The notes: generated from the sequence alone by a model not told the origin. DNA of 43,658 nucleotides from an uncultured Actinomycetes bacterium (GCA_937927625.1 CALBSD010000074.1:1-43658); one strand, 5' to 3'; positions 6,344 through 14,926 are shown, numbered from the stretch's first letter. Numbers and translations: made by a program.

Positions 6344-8917
6344 ATGTCCACAGTCCCTGAGAAGCCTTCCCTCGACGACATCGAACCCAAATGGGTCACT
6401 ACATGGGAGAACCAGGGCACTTATTCCTTCGATCGCTCCGCTGACCGCCCGAATGTCTTCGCCATCGACACCCCTCCCCCCACCGTCAGCGGTTCGCTGC
6501 ACATGGGCCACGTGTTCTCGTATACCCATACCGACACCGTTGCTCGCTTCTGGCGCATGCGCGGAAAGAGCGTTTTCTATCCAATGGGATGGGACGACAA
6601 CGGCTTGCCCACAGAGCGCCGCGTGCAGAACTACTTCGGTGTTTCGTGCGACTCGTCTGTTCCTTACATCGCAAACTTCACTCCCCCATTCCGCGGAGAT
6701 CCGCCGAAGGATCACAAGGCAGTTCCTGTCTCGCGTCCGAAATTCATCGAGCTCTGTGAAGAACTCACCGCCGAAGACGAAAAGATTTTCGAAGACCTCT
6801 TCCGTCGTCTCGGACTTTCTGTTGACTGGACATTGTTGTACTCCACGATTGATGAGCGTTCACGTCGCGCCAGTCAGCGTGCATTCCTCCGCAACCTGAA
6901 GCGTGGCGAGGCATACACGCAAGAAGCACCAACTCTGTGGGACGTTGATTTCAAGACAGCCGTTGCACAAGCAGAGTTAGAAGATCGTGAACGTCCTGGC
7001 GCGTATCACACACTGAAGTTTCACAAGACCGACGGTTTTGGCGACATTCTCATTGACACCACTCGCCCAGAGCTACTTCCCGCATGTGTTGCGATCATCG
7101 CGCACCCGGAAGACGAGCGTTACATCCCGTACTTTGGCAAGACCGTGCGCACGCCACTGTTCAACGTTGAAGTACCAGTTCTTGCGCATCCTCTTGCACA
7201 GCCCGACAAGGGCACCGGCATTGCAATGTGTTGCACCTTCGGCGACCTCACCGACGTGATCTGGTGGCGCGAGCTGCAGTTGCAGATGCGCCCCATCATT
7301 GCGCGCGACGGTCGCATCGTTGCCGACGCACCAGAGGGAATTACTGATGCGAATGGTCTTGAACACTTCGCATCACTTGTCGGCAAGTCCACCAAGCAAG
7401 CACAAACTGCCATCGCAACAATGTTGATGGAAAGCGGCGAAATGGTGGGCGAACCTCGCCCCATTACTCACCCGGTGAAGTTCTACGAAAAGGGCGATCG
7501 TCCTTTGGAAATCGTGACAAGTCGTCAGTGGTACATCCGTAATGGTGGCCGTGATGCCGCATTGCGCGATGAACTCTTGGCTCGCGGTGCTGGACTGACG
7601 TGGCACCCCGACCATATGCGTCACCGCTATTCGAACTGGGTGGAAGGACTCAACGGTGACTGGCTTGTGAGCCGTCAGCGTTACTTCGGCGTTCCTGTTC
7701 CTATCTGGTATCCACTTGATGCCAATGGCGAAACAATGCACGACAGCCCCATTGTTCCTGACGAATCTGCATTGCCAATTGACCCCAGTACCGATGTGCC
7801 TGCAGGATTCACGGCAGATCAACGCGGCGTTCCTGGTGGATTCATCGGTGACCCCGACGTCATGGACACATGGGCAACGTCGTCACTCACACCGCAGATT
7901 GCCGCAAAGTGGGAAGACGACGCTGACATGTTCTCGCGTGTCTATCCATTTGACCTTCGTCCGCAAGGTCACGACATCATTCGCACATGGCTGTTCTCCA
8001 CCATGGTGCGCTCACACTTCGAGCACGGCATGGCCCCATGGTCCAATGCAGCAATGTCCGGATGGATTCTTGATCCAGATCGTAAGAAGATGTCGAAGTC
8101 AAAGGGCAACGTTGTTACACCGATTGACCTCTTCGAAAAGTACGGAAGTGATGCAGTGCGTTACTGGGCAGCAGGCGCTCGCCCCGGTATCGACACCGCA
8201 TTCAGCGAAGACCAGATGAAGGTGGGCCGCAAACTTGCGACCAAATTACTGAACGTCACCAAGTTTGTTCTTGGCTTCGGCGATGCTGACGAAACAATTG
8301 CACCAACGCATCACATCGATGCCGCCATGTTGCGTCGTCTTGCTGCAGTTGTTGATGAATGCACGACTGCATTCGAGAACTACGACTACGCACGTGTCCT
8401 TGAACGCACCGAATCATTCTTCTGGTGGTTCTGCGATGACTATGTCGAGCTCGTCAAGACACGCGCGTACGGTGAAGGTGGCAACGTAGAAGGTGCAGCT
8501 TCGGCTCGCGCAGCTCTGCGTCGTGCATTGTCCACGTTGCAGCGCTTGTTCGCCCCCATTCTCCCCTTCGCTACAGAAGAAGTGTGGAACTGGTGGCAGA
8601 CCGGTTCGATTCACACCACTGCATGGCCAACATCTGCAGAGTTGAGTGCTGGCCTTAGTGGCGATGCAGACGATGCGTTCATCGACGCTGTGTGCGGAAC
8701 ACTTGCACTCATTCGTCGTGCAAAGACCGAAGCAAAAGTCAGCCAACGTGCTGTTGTCGAATTGGCTGCCATTACGGCATCTGATGCTTCCTCTCAGGCC
8801 ATCACTGCCGGTTGGGAGGACATCGCAAACGCAGGCTCCGTCACCAACTGGACAATTGCAGTGGCTGACATCAACGAAATTTCTGTTGCTGTAACCCTTG
8901 CTCCTCCAGTGGAATAG
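6344..8917 (+). CDS. valS: Valyl-tRNA synthetase, archaeal-type
   Basis: This 857-residue class I synthetase has HMGH at 53-56 within PPPTVSGSLHMGH and KMSKS at 582-586. A large editing (CP1) domain lies between them, followed by an anticodon-binding helical domain. It has the signature GWDDNGLPTERRVQ where most bacterial ValS enzymes have TDHAGIATQ, and there is little sign of the long C-terminal coiled-coil arm. These traits match the archaeal/rickettsial ValS lineage. It charges tRNA-Val and hydrolyses Thr-tRNA. Codon use looks like that of its neighbours, so any transfer would be old. Confidence 0.93.
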   Translation: MSTVPEKPSLDDIEPKWVTTWENQGTYSFDRSADRPNVFAIDTPPPTVSGSLHMGHVFSYTHTDTVARFWRMRGKSVFYPMGWDDNGLPTERRVQNYFGVSCDSSVPYIANFTPPFRGDPPKDHKAVPVSRPKFIELCEELTAEDEKIFEDLFRRLGLSVDWTLLYSTIDERSRRASQRAFLRNLKRGEAYTQEAPTLWDVDFKTAVAQAELEDRERPGAYHTLKFHKTDGFGDILIDTTRPELLPACVAIIAHPEDERYIPYFGKTVRTPLFNVEVPVLAHPLAQPDKGTGIAMCCTFGDLTDVIWWRELQLQMRPIIARDGRIVADAPEGITDANGLEHFASLVGKSTKQAQTAIATMLMESGEMVGEPRPITHPVKFYEKGDRPLEIVTSRQWYIRNGGRDAALRDELLARGAGLTWHPDHMRHRYSNWVEGLNGDWLVSRQRYFGVPVPIWYPLDANGETMHDSPIVPDESALPIDPSTDVPAGFTADQRGVPGGFIGDPDVMDTWATSSLTPQIAAKWEDDADMFSRVYPFDLRPQGHDIIRTWLFSTMVRSHFEHGMAPWSNAAMSGWILDPDRKKMSKSKGNVVTPIDLFEKYGSDAVRYWAAGARPGIDTAFSEDQMKVGRKLATKLLNVTKFVLGFGDADETIAPTHHIDAAMLRRLAAVVDECTTAFENYDYARVLERTESFFWWFCDDYVELVKTRAYGEGGNVEGAASARAALRRALSTLQRLFAPILPFATEEVWNWWQTGSIHTTAWPTSAELSAGLSGDADDAFIDAVCGTLALIRRAKTEAKVSQRAVVELAAITASDASSQAITAGWEDIANAGSVTNWTIAVADINEISVAVTLAPPVE

Positions 8918-8961
8918 CAATTTCGGGCAATCGGCGACCTCTTCGGAGTCACCTCGAGAAC

Positions 8962-8967
8962 TACGGT
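8962..8967 (+). promoter_or_regulatory. -10 box of the LCP gene
   Basis: TACGGT, 9 nt before the ATG at 8977, in the 59-bp gap after valS. It suggests a separate, nearly leaderless transcript. Confidence 0.4.
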
Positions 8968-8976
8968 TAATCACGC

Positions 8977-10224
8977 ATGTCGGACGCCATCCAGAAAACT
9001 AGCCACAGTGGAAAACAACGCATCTTCGTGTTCTTTAATATCGGACTTGCTGTTGTCACCATTCTTGCGGGCACTGGTTTGCTCTACGCCAACTGGAAAC
9101 TCGGCAATAGGCAAGTGGTCGCCATCGACACCGTGCCTAATTCTGATGGAAATCTGAATCTTCCCGAAGGCGACCGCACAGCGAAGAATTTCCTCATCAC
9201 CGGTTCCGACAACAATGCCTGCATCAGCAAGACTTCACGCTTCTACGGCGGATTCGGCGAACGCAGCGCCTACGGAAGCCGATCCGACTCGCTCATGGTC
9301 GTACGTGTCAATCCCATTGATAATCAAGCCGCCATCCTTTCGTTCCCTCGCGACATGTGGGTCAAGCAAGCAGGTTCCACGCGCAGCAATCGCATCAATG
9401 CAAACTTCAACAAGAAAGATCCAAACCGTCTCATTCGAAATCTGAAAGAGAACTTCGGAATCAATATTGACCATTACATCAACGTTGACTTCTGTGCATT
9501 TGCTGCAATTGTTGATGCCGTTGGCGGAGTACGCGTTCCATTCCAATACAGAGCGCGTGATAAGCGCACCGGCTTCAATATTCCTCGAGCACGCGTGTGT
9601 TACAAGTTTCAGGGCGATCACGCACTCGCTTATATGCGTTCGCGACACTATTTTTGGTTAGACCCTGCAACACGAACTTGGCGCAACGACGGTACGTCAG
9701 ACTATGGCCGCATTTCTCGCCAACAAGATTTTATGAAGAGAATTATTCGTAAGGCGTTAGATAAAGCGCGCACGAATCCACGTGTTGCCACAGGCATTAT
9801 GAATGCAGCATTGAAAAACATCATCACTGATGACAAACTCACGCCACTCACCGTTTTGCAACTCGGTCAGGCAATGAAGAATTTTGATACAAGCACGATG
9901 GGCAGTTACACAATGCCCGGCACCGGAACAGTGATTGACAAAGCCTCTGTGATTCTTCCCGACTTTGAAAGCAGTGTTGCCAAGAACATCCTTGCAGTCT
10001 TCCAAGGAAAGGCAAGCCTCAGTACCACGATAAAAGGTGCGACCACAACAACCATCGCTTCAACAACGACTACCACTATTGCAGCCATTGCGGTAGCAAC
10101 CACTGTGCCAAAGTCGGGGTCGGGTAAAAATTCCTCGACTACCACGACAACTGTTCCTAAGGTTGTTATCGACCAAAGCACACGTGGAATTGTTCCTCCG
10201 AACGACCCCAATTGCCAATACTAA
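8977..10224 (+). CDS. LytR-CpsA-Psr (LCP) family cell-wall glycopolymer ligase
   Basis: This 415-residue type II membrane protein has a short cytoplasmic N-terminus, a membrane segment at about 16-38, then an extracytoplasmic LCP domain (about 70-330). Recognisable LCP elements are ITGSDNN, RSDSLMVVRVNP, ILSFPRDMWV, INVDFCAFAAIVDAVGGV, ALAYMRSRH and GRISRQQDFMKRI. The family transfers polyprenyl-pyrophosphate-linked glycopolymers such as arabinogalactan or teichoic-acid-like chains to peptidoglycan. The last 70 residues are a Thr-rich, low-complexity tail with TTTTT runs ending in PNDPNCQY, probably a flexible or glycosylated wall-spanning region. It ends 21 bp from the convergent VWA gene. 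Confidence 0.88.
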   Translation: MSDAIQKTSHSGKQRIFVFFNIGLAVVTILAGTGLLYANWKLGNRQVVAIDTVPNSDGNLNLPEGDRTAKNFLITGSDNNACISKTSRFYGGFGERSAYGSRSDSLMVVRVNPIDNQAAILSFPRDMWVKQAGSTRSNRINANFNKKDPNRLIRNLKENFGINIDHYINVDFCAFAAIVDAVGGVRVPFQYRARDKRTGFNIPRARVCYKFQGDHALAYMRSRHYFWLDPATRTWRNDGTSDYGRISRQQDFMKRIIRKALDKARTNPRVATGIMNAALKNIITDDKLTPLTVLQLGQAMKNFDTSTMGSYTMPGTGTVIDKASVILPDFESSVAKNILAVFQGKASLSTTIKGATTTTIASTTTTTIAAIAVATTVPKSGSGKNSSTTTTTVPKVVIDQSTRGIVPPNDPNCQY

Positions 10225-10245
10225 ATCGTCAATAAAAACAGTGTT

Positions 10246-11103
10246 CTATGCGCTTGCTTCAAGTGCGAAGGCAATGACCTCGGGGATTTCACTTGGGCCA
10301 CCAACGAGTGCCAAACGTGCACCTACTCGGTTTGCAAATGCCCGTGCTTCATCGTGATCTTCACGTGGTGCAATCACAATCAGCTCTTCCATTCCGTGTG
10401 CAGCAGCTTCAGCATCGCCTTCTACCGTTGCCCTGCAATCGGACAACAAGATGGTGACGCGACGACCTGCACGTGACCGCGACAACTGTGATCGTGCGGC
10501 AAGTAACGCACCAGCAAGATCCGTGGTGCCATGTCCGCGCAATGTAAGGACATCGTTAATGACGCGCTCGCTCGACTTGGGAACATCCTGACTCTTTGTG
10601 ACGACAACGTCTTTTCCAAACGCGATCACGCTGTAGTCCTCAGGGTTTCTACTTGCGATAGATGCAGTAGCCACAGCGTTTGTTGCCAGTGGTTGACCAC
10701 CCATTGAGCCGCTGCGATCTAGTAACAAACAGAATGCAGTTCCGGGCTTGCGCCAACCGCGCACACGCAAACGATCGGGGTCGATGGCTTGTCCACGGCG
10801 CGATTCACTAATCGCTTCCAAACTTGCATCGATATCGATGTCACCCGCCTCAGGACTGTACGGCTGTTCCACCATCTTGCCGATGCCGCGCGGCTTGGCA
10901 CGCCCACGTGCGCCAAGGTCCAACATCAATCGTCCAGCGAGTCGCTTTGCAAGTTCGCGCAGTTTGGGGTCCGTTGCACCGGTGAGGTCTGCAAGCAAGC
11001 CCAACATTTCATCTGGACTGTTCTGCATCGCTTCGTCAACGGCGTATTCATCCAGTTCACCCACTTCAGGGGAGATCTGTTCAAAGTTGTTATTGCGTGA
11101 CAA
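10246..11103 (-). CDS. VWA-domain protein, partner of the MoxR ATPase
   Basis: This 285-residue protein has an N-terminal helical region (1-115) and a C-terminal von Willebrand A domain starting at CLLLDRSGSMGG. Asp129-x-Ser131-x-Ser133 form the MIDAS metal site, with GTTDLAGAL and LSDC as later MIDAS loops. No start is ideal. The first usable codon is the TTG at 11103, but the frame stays open back to 11232, and homologues usually carry extra residues before the DLSR-like segment, so the N-terminus is uncertain. MoxR/VWA pairs act as AAA+ chaperones that mature cofactor-containing enzymes. It follows moxR in the operon of the two alcohol dehydrogenases. Confidence 0.8.
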   Translation of the reverse strand: MSRNNNFEQISPEVGELDEYAVDEAMQNSPDEMLGLLADLTGATDPKLRELAKRLAGRLMLDLGARGRAKPRGIGKMVEQPYSPEAGDIDIDASLEAISESRRGQAIDPDRLRVRGWRKPGTAFCLLLDRSGSMGGQPLATNAVATASIASRNPEDYSVIAFGKDVVVTKSQDVPKSSERVINDVLTLRGHGTTDLAGALLAARSQLSRSRAGRRVTILLSDCRATVEGDAEAAAHGMEELIVIAPREDHDEARAFANRVGARLALVGGPSEIPEVIAFALEASA

Positions 11104-11171
11104 GTCGCGACGAGACGTTGTTCGCTTACCTGCTTCAGCAACAGCCTGGTCGGCGGCGTCGCCTTCCTTTG

Positions 11172-12101
11172 TTAGAGGGAGGTCGTGCCCCGGTTCGTCG
11201 GGGCTCCAGCTTTTCCCTCGCCGGATTCTCCTTCAACACGCCCAAAGACGTCTTGCCAGATTTCCGTCACGATCTCTTCCGAAGTACGAACTCCGCCCTC
11301 ACGCACACGCACGCGGCCAGACAGAGCGACGAGCGCAGCATCAACACCAACACTTGGTTGTTCAACTGTTGATTCACGCAATTCAGCCAATGAAACCGCT
11401 ACTTTTGCGAAGTCAACGGCGCCACGTACAGATGAGCCAACACGCAAGTCAGGATGCACGCGAGTGCGGCGGACAACTTCCACAGCCTTTGACAACCATG
11501 CATCTGTCACTGAAGAACCTTCAGTGTTACGTCGAACAATTGCTTGTTCTTCTTCTGCTGATTGATACGACATTGCAATACGACACACACGGTCATACAC
11601 AGCGCCCGAAATACGTGCGGTGCCAACAGCATCGAACGGATTCATTGCAGCGACAAGGCGGAAACCCTTTGTAGCAGCGATACGACCCAGACGAGGAACA
11701 TTCAATTCACCTTCGCTCATCACTGTGATGAGAACGTTGAGGGTTTCTTCCGGAATGCGGTTGATCTCTTCGACGTACAACAGTGAGCCATCACGCATTG
11801 CAGACACCAACGGGCCGTCAACAAATACGGATGGGTCATACCCCTCATTCAGCACACGAGCTGGGTCAAAGTGCCCCACCAAACGTGCAGGAGTGAGTTC
11901 GGCGTTGCCTTCAACAAACTCAAACCCAATTCCAAGACCTTGTGCCACAGCACGGAGCAACGTTGATTTACCAGTACCCGGAGGACCTTCTAACAACACA
12001 TGTCGATCTGCAGCCAAAGCTGCAATGACTAATTCGAGTTCGCGAGTGCGACCCACCACTTGCGTGGAGAGCGTGTTGCGCAACGATGAAGAATTAGTCA
12101 T
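11172..12101 (-). CDS. MoxR-type AAA+ ATPase
   Basis: This 309-residue AAA+ protein has Walker A GPPGTGKS at 39-46, Walker B ending in EEIN (LLYVEEINRIPEE), a sensor-1 region (VAAMNPFD) and a lid domain, typical of the MoxR branch. I place the start at the ATG at 12101 because it forms ATGACTAA with the stop of the upstream alcohol dehydrogenase, an 8-nt overlap that signals translational coupling. A longer in-frame start inside the dehydrogenase is unlikely. Together with the downstream VWA protein it should form a chaperone that remodels or loads cofactor into a partner. The coupling points to the alcohol dehydrogenase as the client (inference). Confidence 0.85.
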   Translation of the reverse strand: MTNSSSLRNTLSTQVVGRTRELELVIAALAADRHVLLEGPPGTGKSTLLRAVAQGLGIGFEFVEGNAELTPARLVGHFDPARVLNEGYDPSVFVDGPLVSAMRDGSLLYVEEINRIPEETLNVLITVMSEGELNVPRLGRIAATKGFRLVAAMNPFDAVGTARISGAVYDRVCRIAMSYQSAEEEQAIVRRNTEGSSVTDAWLSKAVEVVRRTRVHPDLRVGSSVRGAVDFAKVAVSLAELRESTVEQPSVGVDAALVALSGRVRVREGGVRTSEEIVTEIWQDVFGRVEGESGEGKAGAPTNRGTTSL

Positions 12102-13245
12102 TGACGATGACGCCGCGAATGTTTTCGCCGTCACGCATCGCTTGGTACCCCTCGTTGATCTGATCAAGCGTGTAACGCTTTGTGATCAATTCATCAAGTT
12201 TGAGGTCGCCCACGCGATACATGTCGAGAAGCTTTGGAATATCGGCACGAGGATTAAGGCTGCCAAAGATGGTGCCCTTCACTTCCTTGTTCCACATCGC
12301 CAACTGAAAGAGATTGATGTCGGCGCTGGTTTCCTGCATTGGTGAGATTGCAGTGACGACACATGTGCCGCCCTTGCCCACCATTGACATTGCTTCTCCC
12401 ATCATGTCGCCGTGCAACACGCCCGGAGTCATGATGACGCGATCGGCCATCTCGCCCCACGTGAGCTCGTTGATGTGAGGAATCGCCTCAGCCATGGACG
12501 AGAAGGTGTGAGTTGCACCAAATTCCGTTGCCTTCTCGCGCTTGAACTCCACAGGGTCAATAGCGATGATGCGCTTGGCGCCAGCCATACGGGCACCTTG
12601 CACTGCATTGATACCAATGCCGCCGATACCGACGACAACAACCGTGTCGCCAGGCTGTGTGTCGGCACGGTTGGTGGCAGAGCCCCAACCAGTGGCGACA
12701 CCACAGGACACCAGCGCAACGGCGTCAAGGGGAAGATCCTTCTCCACCTTGATGAGTGATGCTTCAGCAACTGTTGCGTATTCAGAGAATGTGCCCAACT
12801 TCGCCATGAGCTTGACGGGACGACCGTCTTTCACATGGTGACGATGTGTGCCATCGGTAATCATTCCGCCAGTGAGGGTTCCTGCACCGAGATTGCACAA
12901 GTTCTGACGACCAGTTGAGCAGTAACGGCAACGTCCACACGAAGGAACGAAGCTTGCCGACACATGATCTCCGGGCTGCAATGAGGTAACGCCAGGGCCG
13001 CACTTGACGACGACACCGGCTCCTTCGTGGCCACCAATAAATGGGAAAAAGTCATCCACGCCCATCATGGCGAGGAGTTCTTTCGGAGGAACCATGTCAC
13101 CCGTGACGAAGTGTTCGTCCGAGTGGCACATGCCAGAAACCTTCCAATTCACCAATACCTCATTGGCTTTTGGCTCGTCGACTTCAATTTCTTCGACGAC
13201 CCATGGCTGGTCAATTCCGTACAAAACGGCCGCACGTGACTTCAT
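12094..13245 (-). CDS. NDMA-dependent (mycofactocin-linked) alcohol dehydrogenase, copy 1
   Basis: This zinc-containing medium-chain dehydrogenase has 383 residues. Catalytic zinc ligands Cys40 and His73/Glu74 (GGHEGAG) and structural zinc cysteines 103, 106, 109 and 117 (CGRCRYCSTGRQNLC) are present. The Rossmann motif is VVGIGGIGINAVQGA. It belongs to the family described as NDMA-dependent, which binds NAD(H) tightly and regenerates it with mycofactocin instead of exchanging it. Compared with copy 2 it has a 12-residue insert around residues 51-66 (MVPPKELLAMMGVDD). A clear GGGGGA precedes the ATG. It lies 30 bp after copy 2, divergent from mftA, and overlaps moxR by 8 nt. Confidence 0.88.
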   Translation of the reverse strand: MKSRAAVLYGIDQPWVVEEIEVDEPKANEVLVNWKVSGMCHSDEHFVTGDMVPPKELLAMMGVDDFFPFIGGHEGAGVVVKCGPGVTSLQPGDHVSASFVPSCGRCRYCSTGRQNLCNLGAGTLTGGMITDGTHRHHVKDGRPVKLMAKLGTFSEYATVAEASLIKVEKDLPLDAVALVSCGVATGWGSATNRADTQPGDTVVVVGIGGIGINAVQGARMAGAKRIIAIDPVEFKREKATEFGATHTFSSMAEAIPHINELTWGEMADRVIMTPGVLHGDMMGEAMSMVGKGGTCVVTAISPMQETSADINLFQLAMWNKEVKGTIFGSLNPRADIPKLLDMYRVGDLKLDELITKRYTLDQINEGYQAMRDGENIRGVIVND

Positions 13246-13275
13246 GATTTCCCCCTGTGTAATTTTTCTGACGAT

Positions 13276-14391
13276 TTATTCGTAAACGAGAACGCCGCGG
13301 ATGTTCTTGCCATCGCGCATGTCTTGATAGCCCTGGTTGATGTCATCAAGTGTGTACGTGTTGGTCACCAAACCATCGAGATCAAGCTGGCCTTCGCGGT
13401 ACATGCCAAGAAGTTTTGGAATGTCTGCACGTGGGTTACCGGAACCAAACAATGAGCCAACAACCTGCTTCTCCATGAGTGTGAGATCGAGAAGGCTCAT
13501 GTTTGCGCCACCCATTTCAAAGGCCGGGTGAATGTTTGTGACGACAACGCGACCACGCTTTGCTGCGAGTGCCATTGCTTCACCCATGAGCTGGCCATCG
13601 CCAACACCCATTGTCATGATGACCTTGTTTGCCATGGTGCCCCAGGTGAGTTCCTGCAAGAACGGCAACGCTTCAGCCATTGAAGAAACGGTGTGAGTCG
13701 CACCGAATTCCATTGCCTTTTCGCGCTTGAACTCCACAGGGTCGATAGCAACGATGCGCTTTGCACCAGCAATCTTTGCGCCCTGAATTGCGTTCGCGCC
13801 GATTCCGCCAACACCAACGACAACAACTGTGTCGCCAGGAGCAACGTCGGCTGCATACACAGCAGAACCCCAACCAGTCACAACGCCACAACCGAGCAAG
13901 CATGCCTTGTCGAGAGGAACGTCCTTCTCGATCTTGATGCACGATGCTTCGTTCACCACTGTGTGATGCGCGAATGTTCCGAGCATGCACATGAGGGTGA
14001 GGTCTTTCCCTTGTGCATGGTGACGTGATGTGCCGTCAGAGATCTGAAGACCAAGTCCCATGAGTGCACCGAGGTCGCACAAGTTCTGGTGGCCGGTGGA
14101 GCAGCTTGGGCAACGACCACACGATGGGATGAAACCAAAGACCACATGGTCGCCAGGGGCAATCCAGCTCACGCCTTCGCCGACCTGCTCGACAACGCCG
14201 GCGCCTTCGTGGCCACCCACGATGGGAAGGGCGAATGGAAGGTCGCCCGTGGTGAGGTGCTCATCTGAGTGGCACATGCCTGATGCGGCGATCTTGACCA
14301 GGACTTCGCCCGGACCAGGAGCGTCAAGCTCGATCTCTTCAACGCTCCATGGAGCATTTACTTCCCAGAGCACAGCTGCCTTCGTCTTCAT
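13276..14391 (-). CDS. NDMA-dependent (mycofactocin-linked) alcohol dehydrogenase, copy 2
   Basis: This 371-residue paralogue of the next gene is similar over its full length. Zinc ligands are Cys40 and His61/Glu62, and structural zinc cysteines are 91, 94, 97 and 105 (CGRCPSCSTGHQNLC). The Rossmann motif is VVGVGGIGANAIQGA, and VAIDPVEFKREKA is shared by both copies. The substrate is an alcohol, and the tightly bound NAD is probably recycled by mycofactocin. GGGGAC lies 4 nt before the ATG. It is the first gene of the minus-strand operon and diverges from mftA across 129 bp. A hairpin sits in its leader. Confidence 0.88.
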   Translation of the reverse strand: MKTKAAVLWEVNAPWSVEEIELDAPGPGEVLVKIAASGMCHSDEHLTTGDLPFALPIVGGHEGAGVVEQVGEGVSWIAPGDHVVFGFIPSCGRCPSCSTGHQNLCDLGALMGLGLQISDGTSRHHAQGKDLTLMCMLGTFAHHTVVNEASCIKIEKDVPLDKACLLGCGVVTGWGSAVYAADVAPGDTVVVVGVGGIGANAIQGAKIAGAKRIVAIDPVEFKREKAMEFGATHTVSSMAEALPFLQELTWGTMANKVIMTMGVGDGQLMGEAMALAAKRGRVVVTNIHPAFEMGGANMSLLDLTLMEKQVVGSLFGSGNPRADIPKLLGMYREGQLDLDGLVTNTYTLDDINQGYQDMRDGKNIRGVLVYE

Positions 14392-14411
14392 GACGTCCCC
14401 TTTGGTTCGGT

Positions 14412-14434
14412 CAGTCGGGATTTCAGCCCGACTG
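14412..14434. promoter_or_regulatory. Perfect inverted repeat in the mycofactocin/ADH divergent region
   Basis: CAGTCGGG (14412-14419), a 7-nt spacer and CCCGACTG (14427-14434) form a perfect 8-bp inverted repeat. It lies 20 bp before the dehydrogenase start and just after its proposed -10 box, so it is either an operator or a hairpin at the 5' end of that mRNA. No regulator gene (mftR) is adjacent. Confidence 0.5.
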
Positions 14435-14444
14435 GTGTCCCTGA

Positions 14445-14450
14445 AGATTA
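14445..14450 (-). promoter_or_regulatory. -10 box of the alcohol dehydrogenase operon
   Basis: Reverse strand TAATCT. A start site at about 14438 would give a leader of about 47 nt that contains the inverted repeat and a Shine-Dalgarno sequence. Confidence 0.4.
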
Positions 14451-14507
14451 CTCACAGCCCCCCAACCTTCTCCACCCCCAACATTCTCTTGGGGCCCATC
14501 ACGCAGG

Positions 14508-14513
14508 TACTCT
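14508..14513 (+). promoter_or_regulatory. -10 box of mftA
   Basis: TACTCT, 7 nt before the mftA ATG at 14521. The spacing predicts transcription from the start codon itself (leaderless). No ribosome binding site is seen. Confidence 0.55.
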
Positions 14514-14520
14514 CATAGGC

Positions 14521-14640
14521 ATGGAACAAGACACCCCACAGGCCCAGGTCACCGAGCAGGTCGAAGTCATCGAAGCAGCTGTCACCGAAGAACTCCTCGT
14601 TGAGGAAATCTCCATTGACGGCATGTGCGGTGTCTACTGA
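14521..14640 (+). CDS. mftA: Mycofactocin precursor peptide
   Basis: This gene encodes a 39-residue peptide. The leader is acidic (Glu/Val-rich) and the C-terminus is IDGMCGVY, the conserved end of mycofactocin precursors. In the known pathway, MftC with MftB decarboxylates the last Tyr and crosslinks it to Val, and MftE then releases the Val-Tyr-derived core. It is the first gene of the plus-strand operon and lies 19 bp before mftB. The leaderless start is supported by a -10 box 7 nt upstream. Confidence 0.95.
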   Translation: MEQDTPQAQVTEQVEVIEAAVTEELLVEEISIDGMCGVY

Positions 14641-14659
14641 GCCGTCAGGCTCCCCCGCT

Positions 14660-14926
14660 ATGACCCTCACGCTCGAGTCGGCGTGCGAAATGCACCCGCA
14701 AGTCGCCTTGCGACCCGAGCCATTCGGAGCGCTGGCCTATCACTATGGCAATCGGCGCCTCGTCTTTCTTCGCCACCCCGACATCGTTCGGGTGGTGCGC
14801 AATGCCTCTACCTACCCCACCCTTCGCGATGCACTCGCTGGTGAGGGAGTAGAAGAGCAGCGCTGGCCTTCCTTCGTGAAGGCACTTTCCTCTCTCACCA
14901 CATCGGAGATCATTCGTGTCCGCTGA
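14660..14926 (+). CDS. mftB: Mycofactocin system RRE chaperone MftB
   Basis: This 88-residue protein has the size and position of MftB, the PqqD-like peptide-recognition protein that presents the MftA leader to MftC. HPQVALRPEPFGALAYHYGNRRLVFL is the typical N-terminal beta-strand region, followed by a helical region with ASTYPTL and a C-terminal SLTTSEII. The ATG at 14660 is chosen because the family begins shortly before the HPQVALR-type segment. The end overlaps mftC by 11 nt. Confidence 0.9.
   Translation: MTLTLESACEMHPQVALRPEPFGALAYHYGNRRLVFLRHPDIVRVVRNASTYPTLRDALAGEGVEEQRWPSFVKALSSLTTSEIIRVR

Noticed and set aside
8414..8974. A 186-codon minus-strand frame over the end of valS
   Set aside because: It is antisense to valS and its protein shows no recognisable domain.
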